Shown here one piece after another: positions 52,857 to 61,583 of a DNA stretch of 64,000 nt. The notes beneath the pieces were generated by a model. The model was not told where the DNA came from. It saw only the letters and a list, made by a program, of their open reading frames with translations, and did no database searches. This DNA is from Nocardia kruczakiae NBRC 101016 (lineage in GTDB: Bacteria > Actinomycetota > Actinomycetes > Mycobacteriales > Mycobacteriaceae), in the NCBI RefSeq assembly GCF_001612965.1, contig NZ_BDBL01000044.1, positions 1 through 64,000 on the forward strand, in the 5' to 3' direction. The position numbers and the translations under genes are program-made. The stretch's first letter is position 1, and every line of letters starts with the position of its first letter.

Positions 52857-53615
52857 ATGCATCGACGCACCGTGGCTCGTCCGAAAGTCCGTCGCTTCAC
52901 CGCAGCCCTGCCGCTGCTCGCCGTTGCCGGCATATTCTCGGCAACCGGTATCGCCTCCGCGGGACCCACCGGGCCGGATGTGTCGTCCTGGCAGCACATC
53001 GACGGCCGTCTGATCGATTGGTTCGCGGTCCGCGCCTCCGGGCACAACTTCGCCATGGTGAAGGCCACCGAGGGGCTGAACTACGTCAATCCCTATTTCG
53101 TCCCCGACAGCCTGCTCATGCGCGCGGCCGGGGTGGCGCGCGGCACCTATCACTACGCCCATCCGGATCTGCCGCCGGAACCGCAGGCCGCCCTCTACGC
53201 CGCGGTCGTCCTCGGCCAGAACGGCCCGCTGGACCTGCCGCCGGTCCTCGACATGGAGAATTCCGGCGGATTGCCCCCGGCGGAGCTGATCGACTGGACC
53301 CATCGCTATCTGACCACGGTGCAAGCGTTGACCGGCCGCGTGCCGATCATCTACACCTACCCGCGGTTCTGGCAGACGGCGATGGCCGATTCCGATCAGT
53401 TCCACCAATATCCACTGTGGATCGCCGATTACCGCGGTAACGCTCAGCCCGAGGTGCCCGGCGGCTGGCCGGCGTGGACCTTCTGGCAGACCACCGATTC
53501 CGGCAGTGTGCCCGGTATCGCGGGCAATACCGACCTGAACGTCTACAGCGGAGCGCAGGGCAATTTCGCGCAGTTCGCCAATATGCCGTTCAGCGGCAGC
53601 AGTTCGGGCAGTTAG
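52857..53615 (+). CDS. Secreted GH25 lysozyme (muramidase)
   Basis: 252 residues from ATG 52857. Signal peptide (AALPLLAVAGIFSATGIASA) followed by a GH25 barrel: PDVSSWQHIDGRLIDWFAV, MVKATEG, GTYHYAHPDLPPEPQA, catalytic PVLDMEN (D-x-E) and PLWIADY. Cleaves beta-1,4 bonds of peptidoglycan. No cell-wall-binding domain. Confidence 0.9.
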   Translation: MHRRTVARPKVRRFTAALPLLAVAGIFSATGIASAGPTGPDVSSWQHIDGRLIDWFAVRASGHNFAMVKATEGLNYVNPYFVPDSLLMRAAGVARGTYHYAHPDLPPEPQAALYAAVVLGQNGPLDLPPVLDMENSGGLPPAELIDWTHRYLTTVQALTGRVPIIYTYPRFWQTAMADSDQFHQYPLWIADYRGNAQPEVPGGWPAWTFWQTTDSGSVPGIAGNTDLNVYSGAQGNFAQFANMPFSGSSSGS

Positions 53616-54439
53616 AGGATCTGGGACAGAAACTGTTGCAGGCGTGGGGTTTCCGGATCGTCGAAGAGGCGGTCCGGAGACCCCGACTCCACCACCTTGC
53701 CCTGGTCCATGAACACCACGCTGTCGGAAACCGAACGGGCGAAACCCATTTCGTGGGTCACCACGATCATCGTCATACCGCCGGAAGCCAGATCCGCCAT
53801 CAGCGCGAGCACACCCTTGACCAACTCCGGGTCCAGGGCCGAGGTCGCCTCGTCGAACAGCATCAATTCCGGTTTCATCGCCAGCGCGCGGGCGATGGCG
53901 ACGCGCTGCTGCTGACCACCGGACAGATTCGCCGGGCGGGTATCGGCGCGCGCCGCCAATCCGACCGCCTCGAGTTGTTCCAATGCCAGCGCCCGCGCCG
54001 CTTCCTTGCTCAGGCCGCGCAATTTCCGTGGTCCCAGAGCCACGTTCTCCGCCACCGTCTTGTGCGGGAACAAATTGAAATGCTGAAAGACCATCCCGAT
54101 GCGCTGGCGCAGCCGGTCCGGATTCTCGCCCAGCACCGACACCCCGTCGATCAGCACATCGCCGGAATCGGGTTCGTGCAGGCGGTTCAACACCCGCAGC
54201 AGGGTGGATTTTCCCGAACCGGACGGGCCGATGACCGTGGTGGTGTGACCGGCCTCGACGTGGATGTCGACGCCGCGCAGCACCTGGTTGTTGCCGAGGG
54301 TCAGATGCAGATCCACCCCGGTCAGGGAGGAACTCGTGCCCACGCCGGCGCTCTTCCGGTCGCTCACGCCTTTCGGATTCCGGTCGCTCACGCCTTTCGG
54401 ATTCCGGTCGCTCACGCCTTTCGGATTCTGGTCGCTCAC
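53612..54439 (-). CDS. Polar amino-acid ABC transporter ATPase (GlnQ-like) with repeated N-terminus
   Basis: 275 residues from GTG 54437-54439, overlapping the permease stop (GTGA). Walker A GPSGSGKST, NLSGGQQQRVAIARALA, LMLFDEATSALDPE and THEMGFAR are complete. The first ~35 residues consist of an eight-residue tandem repeat (VSDRNPKG, three to four copies) encoded by the 24-bp DNA repeat at 54357-54428; the family fold starts after it. A later start (V in AGVGTSSS) would omit the repeats. Confidence 0.88.
   Translation of the reverse strand: MSDQNPKGVSDRNPKGVSDRNPKGVSDRKSAGVGTSSSLTGVDLHLTLGNNQVLRGVDIHVEAGHTTTVIGPSGSGKSTLLRVLNRLHEPDSGDVLIDGVSVLGENPDRLRQRIGMVFQHFNLFPHKTVAENVALGPRKLRGLSKEAARALALEQLEAVGLAARADTRPANLSGGQQQRVAIARALAMKPELMLFDEATSALDPELVKGVLALMADLASGGMTMIVVTHEMGFARSVSDSVVFMDQGKVVESGSPDRLFDDPETPRLQQFLSQIL
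54357..54428. repeat. 24-bp tandem repeat, three perfect copies
   Basis: Units at 54357-54380, 54381-54404 and 54405-54428 are identical; a partial fourth follows to 54441. Each unit encodes one VSDRNPKG and contains a GTG in the ABC-ATPase frame. 24 bp keeps the frame, so copy-number changes lengthen or shorten the N-terminus. Confidence 0.9.
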
Positions 54440-56232
54440 GCTCCGCGTCCTTCCGTGATGACTGCCTGGTCGATTTCGTCGGCGGCGGCTTCGGCGCGGC
54501 CGGTGCGCAATCGGCGGTCGATGTAGTTCACCAGGTGGGTGAGCGGGATGGTGAGCAGCAGATAGACCAGGCCCGCCGCGACCAGCGGCGACAGATTTCC
54601 GGTCTGGGAATTCAGGTCGCGGCCGACGGCGAACAGTTCGCGCTGGGAGGCGAGCAGGCCGAGGAAGTAGATCAGCGAGGAATCCTTGATCAGCGCGATG
54701 AACTGGTTCATCAGCGCCGGCAGCACCCGCCGCACGCCCTGCGGAATCACCACCAGCGTCATGGACTGCCGATAGCCGAATCCGATCGCGCGCGCGGCCT
54801 CCAGCTGCCCCGGCTCCACCGATTGGATACCCGAGCGAAAGATCTCGCCGATATAGGCCGAGGCCAGCAGCGCCAGCGCGACCGCACCCAGCCAGTACGG
54901 ATTGTTCCCGGTGATCCCCTTGACTATCGGGCCGATACCCAGGCCGATCAACAGGATGATCACCACGGCCGGCAAACCGCGGAAGATGTCGGTGTAGACC
55001 CGCGCGGGCCACCGCAACCAGCGGGTGCGCGAAATACCGGCCACCGCGAGCAGAATGCCGATCAGCGTGCCCAGCACCCCCGAAACCAGCGCCAGAATCA
55101 GCGTATTCGGCAGACCCGTCTTGAACAGGTCGGGAAATGCCTTGCGGTACAACGACCAATCGAAGAACGTATCCTTCAATTGCGCCAGCGTCGATTTCGG
55201 CGCGTTCTGCTGATCGCTGTGCTGATGTTCGGCGGCGATCTTCTCGAAATCCGGAAGTTGCGGCACAGGCGCAGATTTGGAGCCCGGTTTCCAGCCCGGC
55301 GGCAGCGGGCGCGGCACCCAGTCGGAGTAGAGCTTGGCGTAGGTTCCGTCCGCGATCACCGCGTCGAGGCCGGAATTGAGGGCGTCGATCAGCGGCTGAT
55401 TGTTCTTGCGGACCGCCCAGGCGGTGAAATTGTCCAGGCTGAAGGTGTTCTGCACGATCGAGGTGGGATCACCCGGTTTGATCGCACCGGTGGCCTGCTG
55501 GGAGGGCGCGACCCAGGCATCGATCTGCCCGGTCTTCAGATTCGCGTAGGCGGTGTTGTAGTCGGGGAATTTCACCGCGTCCAGATGCAAGGTGCCGCTG
55601 ACGTATTCGTCCTGCACGGTGCCCTGCACCACGCCGATCCGCACGCCCGGTTTCAGATCCGAGAACCCCTTGATCGCACTGCCGTTGGGCACGACGAGCG
55701 AGAAGTAACCGAAGTCGTACCCATTGGTGAAACCGACCTGCTGCCGCCGCGCATCGGTGGTGGTGATGCTCGACGACCCCACGTCGAACCGGCCCGTGGC
55801 GACCAGCGAGAGCAGCGAGGCGAATTCGGTGCCGGAGAACTGCACCCGTAGTCCGAGTTTCGCGCCGATCGCCTTCAGCAGTTCGTTGTCGAATCCGGTG
55901 AAGGCCCCCGACGGATTCACGCAGATACTCGGCGGCGCGTCCGACAGCGTGCCCACGCTGAGCACACCGGCCTGGGACAAGCCGAGCTTGGTGATATCGA
56001 TCGAACTCAGCGGCGCGGTGGTCGCGGTGGTGTAGCGATCGGTGCCGGCCGTCGCGCCGCTGGCCAGTTTCGTCGGCGCGGGGGAGGCGGCCGACGGTCC
56101 GGGCGGTGCGCACAGGTTCGAGGCCTGCGACGAGCTGCCGCCATCGGAACTGCAGGCGACGGCGAACAGCAGCATCATCGCCGCCATCAGCGCGATCAGC
56201 GCACGCGGGCGCGAGACGGGCAAACGGGCCAT
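54436..56232 (-). CDS. Fused amino-acid ABC substrate-binding protein / permease lipoprotein
   Basis: 598 residues from ATG 56230-56232. A lipobox signal (LLFAVAC) and a PBP type 3 domain (SVGTLSDAPPSICVNPSGAFTGFDNELLKAIGAKL, DVGSSSITTTDARRQQVGFT, GVVQGTVQDEYV) are fused to a His/Glu/Gln-type permease (TGLPNTLILALVSGVLGTLIGILLAV; EAARAIGFGYRQSMTLVVIPQGVRRVLPAL). With the ATPase this makes a complete two-gene importer, probably for glutamate/glutamine-type amino acids. Such fusions are known (GlnP in lactic bacteria) but uncommon here. Confidence 0.88.
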   Translation of the reverse strand: MARLPVSRPRALIALMAAMMLLFAVACSSDGGSSSQASNLCAPPGPSAASPAPTKLASGATAGTDRYTTATTAPLSSIDITKLGLSQAGVLSVGTLSDAPPSICVNPSGAFTGFDNELLKAIGAKLGLRVQFSGTEFASLLSLVATGRFDVGSSSITTTDARRQQVGFTNGYDFGYFSLVVPNGSAIKGFSDLKPGVRIGVVQGTVQDEYVSGTLHLDAVKFPDYNTAYANLKTGQIDAWVAPSQQATGAIKPGDPTSIVQNTFSLDNFTAWAVRKNNQPLIDALNSGLDAVIADGTYAKLYSDWVPRPLPPGWKPGSKSAPVPQLPDFEKIAAEHQHSDQQNAPKSTLAQLKDTFFDWSLYRKAFPDLFKTGLPNTLILALVSGVLGTLIGILLAVAGISRTRWLRWPARVYTDIFRGLPAVVIILLIGLGIGPIVKGITGNNPYWLGAVALALLASAYIGEIFRSGIQSVEPGQLEAARAIGFGYRQSMTLVVIPQGVRRVLPALMNQFIALIKDSSLIYFLGLLASQRELFAVGRDLNSQTGNLSPLVAAGLVYLLLTIPLTHLVNYIDRRLRTGRAEAAADEIDQAVITEGRGA

Positions 56233-56335
56233 AGCCGAGAACCCTAGCCCGGCCGGTAGCACACCGAGGGCGGCGACGCGGGTCCACGGGCCGCCGCCCC
56301 TGCCACATCGCCCGCCGGAAATCGAATCCCGGTGA

Positions 56336-56372
56336 TTCGATCCGGCGGTGTTCGATCCGGCGGTGTTCGATC
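56336..56372. repeat. 15-bp tandem repeat at the 3' end of the LLM oxidoreductase gene
   Basis: TTCGATCCGGCGGTG occurs at 56336-56350 and 56351-56365, with a third partial copy entering the stop codon at 56371-56373. Too short to call a terminator; noted as a sequence repeat. Confidence 0.6.
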
Positions 56373-57165
56373 AGGCGATACCGGCCACCGACTCCGGATT
56401 GAAGTTGTCCCGCCAGGCGACGGCCTGCTCGACCACGCTCAGGTCGTAGTCGGGTCCACCCGCGCCCACGGTGAACAGCGTCGCCCCGGCGCCCACCAGC
56501 CGCTCGGCCTGTTCGGCCCCGGGCCACGACACCGACCGCTCGATCCGGTTCGCGTCGGTGCCGACCTCGGCGCAGTGTTCGGCCAGAATCTTCGATTTGC
56601 GTTCCAGCGCTTCGATATCGGCGAAGCTGTGCCAGATGTCGGCGTATTCGGCCACCAGTCGCAACGTCTTTCGCTCACCACCGCCGCCGATCAGAATCGG
56701 AATGTGGCGCGTCGGTTGCGGATTCAGCTTCGGCAGCCGGGCGTCGATGCGCGCGAGGTATTCCTTCAGCAACGCCAGACGTGTTCCGGGCGTGCCGAAT
56801 TCGTAGCCGTATTGATCATAGTCCTTCTGGAACCAGCCGGCGCCGATGCCGAGGATCAGCCGGCCGCCGGAGATGTGGTCGACGGTGCGTGCCATATCGG
56901 CGAGCAGATCGGGATTGCGATATCCGCCGCCGGTCACCAGTGCGCCGAGTTCGACTCGTTCGGTCTGCTCGGCGATCGCACCGAGCATGGTCCAGCATTC
57001 GAAATGCGCGCCGTCGGGATCGCCGGTGAGCGGATAGAAGTGATCCCAGTTGAACACGATGTCGACGCCCGCATCCTCGGCCCGGCGCACCGCATCCCGG
57101 ATCAACCCGTAATCGGGAGCATGTTGCGGCTGTAGCTGAACTCCGATGCGAACCGGTCGAGTCAT
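56371..57165 (-). CDS. LLM-class F420-dependent oxidoreductase
   Basis: 264 residues from ATG 57163-57165. Luciferase-like barrel landmarks: IGVQLQPQHAPDYGLIRDAV, VFNWDHFYPLTGDP, LGALVTGGGYRNPDLLADMARTVDHISGGRLILGIGAGW and PILIGGGGERKTLRLVAEYADIWH. The pattern is that of F420-using enzymes common in mycolate actinomycetes. Substrate unknown. Divergent from the sugar ABC ATPase. Confidence 0.85.
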   Translation of the reverse strand: MTRPVRIGVQLQPQHAPDYGLIRDAVRRAEDAGVDIVFNWDHFYPLTGDPDGAHFECWTMLGAIAEQTERVELGALVTGGGYRNPDLLADMARTVDHISGGRLILGIGAGWFQKDYDQYGYEFGTPGTRLALLKEYLARIDARLPKLNPQPTRHIPILIGGGGERKTLRLVAEYADIWHSFADIEALERKSKILAEHCAEVGTDANRIERSVSWPGAEQAERLVGAGATLFTVGAGGPDYDLSVVEQAVAWRDNFNPESVAGIA

Positions 57166-57333
57166 CCGATGCTCCTTCGTCTCGTGAGCTGCTCTCGCGG
57201 CCGGTCAGCGGCCCTTGACGAGGCTACTCGCCCGCTGCACCCCGTGCGGGTCGCTGGGTTACTGTGGGGCGCGCACCGACCCCTCTACTCGGATCGTCCG
57301 GCACGTTCCTGCCGGTGAAGGGATTGATTCACC

Positions 57334-58413
57334 ATGGCCACGGTCACCTTCGACCACGCCACCCGGCTCTACCCGGGTGGTACCAAACCCGCTGTCGACA
57401 AGCTGAATCTCGAGATCGCCGACGGCGAATTCCTGGTACTGGTCGGACCGTCCGGATGCGGCAAATCCACCTCGCTGCGCATGCTGGCCGGACTCGAGGA
57501 GGTCGACGACGGCCGCATCCTGATCGGCGACCGGGACGTCACCGACGCCGAACCCAAACAGCGCGATATCGCGATGGTGTTCCAGAACTACGCGCTCTAC
57601 CCGCATATGACGGTCGCGGAGAACATGGGCTTCGCGCTGAAGATGGCCAAGGTCGGTAAGGCCGAACGCAACCAGCGCGTGCTGGAGGCGGCGAAACTGC
57701 TCGACCTGCAGGACTTCCTGGACCGCAAACCCAAGGCGCTGTCCGGCGGTCAGCGCCAGCGTGTCGCGATGGGCCGCGCGATCGTGCGGCAGCCGCAGGT
57801 GTTCCTGATGGACGAACCGCTGTCGAACCTGGACGCGAAACTGCGCGTGCAGACCCGCACGCAGATCGCCCAGTTGCAGCGCAGGCTCGGCACCACCACC
57901 GTCTACGTCACCCACGACCAGGTCGAGGCGATGACCATGGGCGACCGGGTGGCGGTGCTCAAGGACGGACTGTTGCAGCAGTGCGCCTCGCCGCGGGATC
58001 TGTATCGGGATCCGGCGAATCTGTTCGTCGCGGGCTTCATGGGTTCACCGGCGATGAACCTGTTCACGCTGCCGGTGTCGGACGGTTCGGTCACCCTCGG
58101 CGGACATTCGATCGCGCTGCCGCGCGCGGTGGCCGATGCCGCGGGCGAGACCGTGGTGGTCGGTATCCGCCCGGAGCACTTCGATCTGGCCGGTGGTTCC
58201 GAGGGCATCGCCATGGAGATCGACGTGGTCGAGGAGCTGGGCTCCGACGCCTATATCTACGGCCGCACCCTGGGCGAGGCGGGCGGAGATCAGACCATCG
58301 TCGCCCGCGCGGACTGGCGCAATCCGCCGCAGAAGGGCGACAAGCTGACACTCACCACCGATGCGGAGCACACTTACTTCTTCGACCCGGCCGACGGTCG
58401 GCGACTGACCTAG
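57334..58413 (+). CDS. Sugar ABC transporter ATPase (UgpC/MsiK/SugC type)
   Basis: 359 residues from ATG 57334. Walker A GPSGCGKST (39-47), LSGGQRQRVAMGRAIVRQPQVFLMDEPLSNLDAKLR and a C-terminal TOBE/MalK regulatory domain (VVVGIRPEHFDLAGGSEGIAMEIDVVEELGSDAYIY). No permease or binding protein is nearby, as for multitask ATPases such as MsiK that energise several sugar importers. A hairpin follows. Confidence 0.9.
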   Translation: MATVTFDHATRLYPGGTKPAVDKLNLEIADGEFLVLVGPSGCGKSTSLRMLAGLEEVDDGRILIGDRDVTDAEPKQRDIAMVFQNYALYPHMTVAENMGFALKMAKVGKAERNQRVLEAAKLLDLQDFLDRKPKALSGGQRQRVAMGRAIVRQPQVFLMDEPLSNLDAKLRVQTRTQIAQLQRRLGTTTVYVTHDQVEAMTMGDRVAVLKDGLLQQCASPRDLYRDPANLFVAGFMGSPAMNLFTLPVSDGSVTLGGHSIALPRAVADAAGETVVVGIRPEHFDLAGGSEGIAMEIDVVEELGSDAYIYGRTLGEAGGDQTIVARADWRNPPQKGDKLTLTTDAEHTYFFDPADGRRLT

Positions 58414-58425
58414 TCATCGAAACCG

Positions 58426-58461
58426 ACTGCCCCCGAATGCTTTTCGATATTCGGGGGCAGT
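58426..58461. terminator. Bidirectional terminator between ugpC-like and HxlR genes
   Basis: A perfect 13-bp stem (ACTGCCCCCGAAT with ATTCGGGGGCAGT) and a 10-nt AT-rich loop lie between convergent genes, 13 nt from the ABC stop. Confidence 0.85.
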
Positions 58462-58504
58462 TCGTGTTGTGGTGGGCACTCGCCGGTCCGCGAGCGCGGC
58501 CCGT

Positions 58505-58996
58505 TCAGCCGCGTGGCCGGCGCCAGTCCTGGTTCACCCGGATCCGGATGTCCTCCAGTCCGATTTCGTCGCCTCCGGTGCCGCGCAACTCCACCCGCAC
58601 CGGTTCGCCGGTGGTGTCCTCGACCCGCTCGAGCGGCGGCACCCCACCCTGCAGATACTTGTCCCCCCACTGCCACAGCGCGAAGATCGCCGGGAGCAGA
58701 TCCCGGCCCATCTCGGTGAGCACGTACTCGTTGCGGGTGCGCTTACCCTCTTCGCGATACGGCTGTTTGCGCAGCAGCCCGGCGTCGGTGAGTTTGCGCA
58801 GCGCGGCGGCCGCGGCGGCGTCGGTGATACCCACCCGCGCCGCGAAACCGTCGAAGCGGGTCGTCCCGTAGATGGATTCGCGCAGAATCAGCATCGCCGA
58901 GCGGGCGCCGACGATGTCGAGAGCCTTCACGATGGAACAGCCGTCCGGCTTCCACGAATTCAGGTCACGCAGGGGTCCTTCCAGTTTCACGGGCAT
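58505..58996 (-). CDS. HxlR-family regulator of the thiolase gene
   Basis: 163 residues from ATG 58994-58996 (an upstream ATG at 59008 is possible). Winged HTH: CSIVKALDIVGARSAMLILRESIYGTTRFDGFAARVGI, RKLTDAGLLRKQPY and RTRNEYVLTEMGRDLL. An extra C-terminal segment (LEDIRIRVNQDWRR) is present. Divergent from the thiolase with twin 24-bp operators between them, so control of that gene and its own is likely. Confidence 0.85.
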   Translation of the reverse strand: MPVKLEGPLRDLNSWKPDGCSIVKALDIVGARSAMLILRESIYGTTRFDGFAARVGITDAAAAAALRKLTDAGLLRKQPYREEGKRTRNEYVLTEMGRDLLPAIFALWQWGDKYLQGGVPPLERVEDTTGEPVRVELRGTGGDEIGLEDIRIRVNQDWRRPRG

Positions 58997-59015
58997 GACC
59001 ACGATCATACCAACT

Positions 59016-59071
59016 CTGACTTGTCATAACTAATGTCAGCTCCTACCCTGACTTTAGAGCGACTAAGTCAG
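59016..59071. promoter_or_regulatory. Two 24-bp CTGACTT...GTCAG operators
   Basis: Site 1 at 59016-59039 and site 2 at 59048-59071 both start CTGACTT and end in GTCAG with the form of an inverted repeat (site 2: CTGACTT-N10-AAGTCAG, perfect 7-bp arms). Centres are 32 bp apart, about three helical turns, so bound HxlR dimers would lie on one face of the DNA. Confidence 0.7.
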
Positions 59072-59105
59072 ATTGTCGCAACGGCGCGATACCGGAGGAA
59101 TCGCC

Positions 59106-60275
59106 ATGAGAGACGCAGTGATCGTCGAGGCCGTACGCACCCCGATCGGGAAGGGCAAAGCCACCGGAGCGCTGCACGACCAGCATCCTGTCGACCTGTT
59201 CGCCCACAGCCTGCGCGAGGTCGTGCGGCGCAGCGGGATCGATCCGGTGCTGATCGACGATGTCATCGGCGGCGTGGTCACTCAGATCGGCGAGCAGTCG
59301 GTCAACATCACCCGCCGTGCCGCGCTCGCGGCCGGCTATCCGGAGTCCGTTCCGGCCACCACGGTCGACCGGCAGTGCGGCAGCAGCCAGCAGGCCATCC
59401 ATTTCGCCGCGCAGGGCGTACTGGCCGGGGCCTACGACATCGTCGTCGCCGGCGGTCTGGAGTCGATGAGCCGGGTGCCGATGGGGTCGAGCGTGGCCGG
59501 CGCGACCGACATCAACGGCGTGGCCTTCGCCGAACGGTATCCGGACGAGCTGGTACCGCAGGGAATCAGCGCGGAACTGATCGCGGCGCGCTGGAACATC
59601 TCGCGCACCGCCATGGACGAGTTCGCCCTCGCCAGTCACGAGAAGGCGGCCGCCGCGACGAAGAACGGATCCTTCGAGGCACAACTCGCGCCGCTGGCCG
59701 GGTTGAGCACCGACGAGGGCATCCGGGTCGGCAGCACCCTGGAGACCCTGGCCGGGCTGCGGCCGGCCTACTACAGCGAGGCCTATGCCGCCCGGTTCCC
59801 CGAGATCGGCTGGAACGTGACCGCCGCCAACGCGAGTCAGATCAACGACGGCAGCGCCGCGGTACTGATCATGACCAGCGAGAAGGCCGCGCAACTGGGC
59901 CTGCGGCCGCTGGCCCGGCTGCACAGTTTCGCGGTCGCGGGCGACGATCCGCTGCTGATGCTCACCGCGGTGATCCCGGCGACCCGAAAGGTGTTGCAGC
60001 GCTCCGGACTGTCGTTGAACGATATCGATCTGTTCGAGGTGAACGAGGCCTTCGCCTCGGTGGTCCTGGCCTGGGCCGCCGATACCGGTGCCGATCTGTC
60101 CCGGGTGAACGTCAACGGCGGCGCGATCGCGCTGGGGCACCCGCTCGGCGCCTCCGGTGCGCGGCTGGCCACCACGCTGGTCCACGCGCTGCACGAACGC
60201 GGCGCCCGCTTCGGACTGCAAACCATGTGCGAGGCAGGCGGTTTGGCGAACGCGACCATCTACGAGCGGCTGTGA
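59106..60275 (+). CDS. Acetyl-CoA C-acyltransferase (thiolase)
   Basis: 389 residues from ATG 59106, GGAGGAA upstream. Active-site Cys C91 in DRQCGSSQQA, His in GHPLG (H345) and second Cys C375 in MCEAGG. GGLESMSRVPMGS and NEAFASVVLAW are further thiolase landmarks. Degradative (FadA-type) or biosynthetic use cannot be decided; regulation by HxlR suggests a specific inducing substrate. Confidence 0.92.
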   Translation: MRDAVIVEAVRTPIGKGKATGALHDQHPVDLFAHSLREVVRRSGIDPVLIDDVIGGVVTQIGEQSVNITRRAALAAGYPESVPATTVDRQCGSSQQAIHFAAQGVLAGAYDIVVAGGLESMSRVPMGSSVAGATDINGVAFAERYPDELVPQGISAELIAARWNISRTAMDEFALASHEKAAAATKNGSFEAQLAPLAGLSTDEGIRVGSTLETLAGLRPAYYSEAYAARFPEIGWNVTAANASQINDGSAAVLIMTSEKAAQLGLRPLARLHSFAVAGDDPLLMLTAVIPATRKVLQRSGLSLNDIDLFEVNEAFASVVLAWAADTGADLSRVNVNGGAIALGHPLGASGARLATTLVHALHERGARFGLQTMCEAGGLANATIYERL

Positions 60276-60278
60276 TCG

Positions 60279-60461
60279 TCAGACCGACACCACGACCAGC
60301 GCCACCGCGAAACCGCGCAGCCACGCCTCGGCGAGCAGCGGCAGAGTGAGCAGCGCATAACGCCAGGCCGGGCGGCGCTTCCGCACTGCCCGCAGGGTCC
60401 ACCGCCCGGCCGGCGGCAGCGCACCCACCAGGGACAGGAAACCGCGGCGTAGGCGGGACAT
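60279..60461 (-). CDS. Small membrane protein
   Basis: 60 residues from ATG 60459-60461. Basic N-terminus (MSRLRRGFLSLVGALPP) and a C-terminal hydrophobic part (ALLTLPLLAEAWLRGFAVALVVVSV). It lies between the convergent thiolase stop and the divergent menC start. No family recognised. Confidence 0.45.
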   Translation of the reverse strand: MSRLRRGFLSLVGALPPAGRWTLRAVRKRRPAWRYALLTLPLLAEAWLRGFAVALVVVSV

Positions 60462-60489
60462 CCGAGCCGCGGTGGCTAGGCTGGCTCGG

Positions 60490-61461
60490 GTGAGCGATCT
60501 GGATTCGGCGTCGGCGCTGGTGTACGCGATTCCGCTGCGGACTCGCTTCCGCGGCATCACCGTCCGCGAAGGGATGCTGCTCGAAGGCCCGCGCGGGTGG
60601 GGCGAGTTCTGCCCGTTCGTCGAATACGACGATCGGGAGGCCACGAACTGGCTGGCCACCACCGTCGAGCAGATCGAGAACGGGTGGCCGGAACCGGTCC
60701 GGGACCGCATTCCGGTCAATTGCACCGTCCCCGCGGTCGGACCCGAGCGCGCGTATTCCATCGTCGCCGAATCCGGTTGCCGCACCGCGAAAGTCAAGAT
60801 CGCCGATCATCCGGATTCGCTCGCCGAGGATATCGAGCGGGTGGCGGCCGTGCGCGATGCGCTGGGCCGCGACGGCGCCGTCCGGGTCGATGCCAACGCG
60901 GCCTGGGACGTCGATACGGCGGTTGCGAACCTGCGGCAGATCGACCGTGCCGCACAGGGTTTGGAGTACGCCGAGCAACCGTGCCGGACGATCGAGGAGC
61001 TGGCGGCGGTGCGACGGCGGGTCGACATTCCCATCGCCGCGGACGAGTCCATCAGGCGCGCCGAGGATCCGATGCGGGTCGCGGTGGCGGGAGCGGCCGA
61101 TATCGCCGTACTGAAATGCACGCCGCTCGGCGGGGTGCGGCGGGCGCTGCGGGTGGCGCAGGCGGCGGGGCTGCCGTGCGTGATCTCCTCGGCGCTGGAG
61201 ACGAGCGTCGGACTGTCGTCTCAGCTCGCGCTGGCCGGTGCGCTGCCGGAACTCGACCACGCCTGCGGGCTGGGAACCGTCGATCTGTTCGCCGGCGATG
61301 TGGTCGCGGATTCGCTGCGCCCGGTCGACGGATATCTGAGCGTTCCGCGCACCCCGCCGGCCCCGGATCCCGCTCTGCTGGAACGCTTCCGCCACCCCGA
61401 TCCGGAGCGCGCGGCGTGGTGGCGGAGCCGGTTGGAGCGGGTGCGGCGGCTCCTGGACTGA
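60490..61461 (+). CDS. menC: o-Succinylbenzoate synthase
   Basis: 323 residues from GTG 60490. Enolase-superfamily active site: K-x-K at 101-103 (AKVKIAD), metal ligands D134, E162 and D185, general base K209 (VLKCTPLGG). RFRGITVREGMLLEGPRGWGEFCPF is the mycobacterial-type MenC N-terminus. Dehydrates SHCHC to OSB in menaquinone synthesis. No other men gene is adjacent. Confidence 0.92.
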   Translation: MSDLDSASALVYAIPLRTRFRGITVREGMLLEGPRGWGEFCPFVEYDDREATNWLATTVEQIENGWPEPVRDRIPVNCTVPAVGPERAYSIVAESGCRTAKVKIADHPDSLAEDIERVAAVRDALGRDGAVRVDANAAWDVDTAVANLRQIDRAAQGLEYAEQPCRTIEELAAVRRRVDIPIAADESIRRAEDPMRVAVAGAADIAVLKCTPLGGVRRALRVAQAAGLPCVISSALETSVGLSSQLALAGALPELDHACGLGTVDLFAGDVVADSLRPVDGYLSVPRTPPAPDPALLERFRHPDPERAAWWRSRLERVRRLLD

Positions 61462-61583
61462 TCGCGGCGGCTCGAGCCTCGGCAGGGCCGGGAAGAGGGT
61501 TTTCCCACCCGCCGGTCTGTGATTAGCTGATCGTGTGCCATCGGCAGTTCTCACGTGCTCGAACACACGATAGGAGTTCCGCA

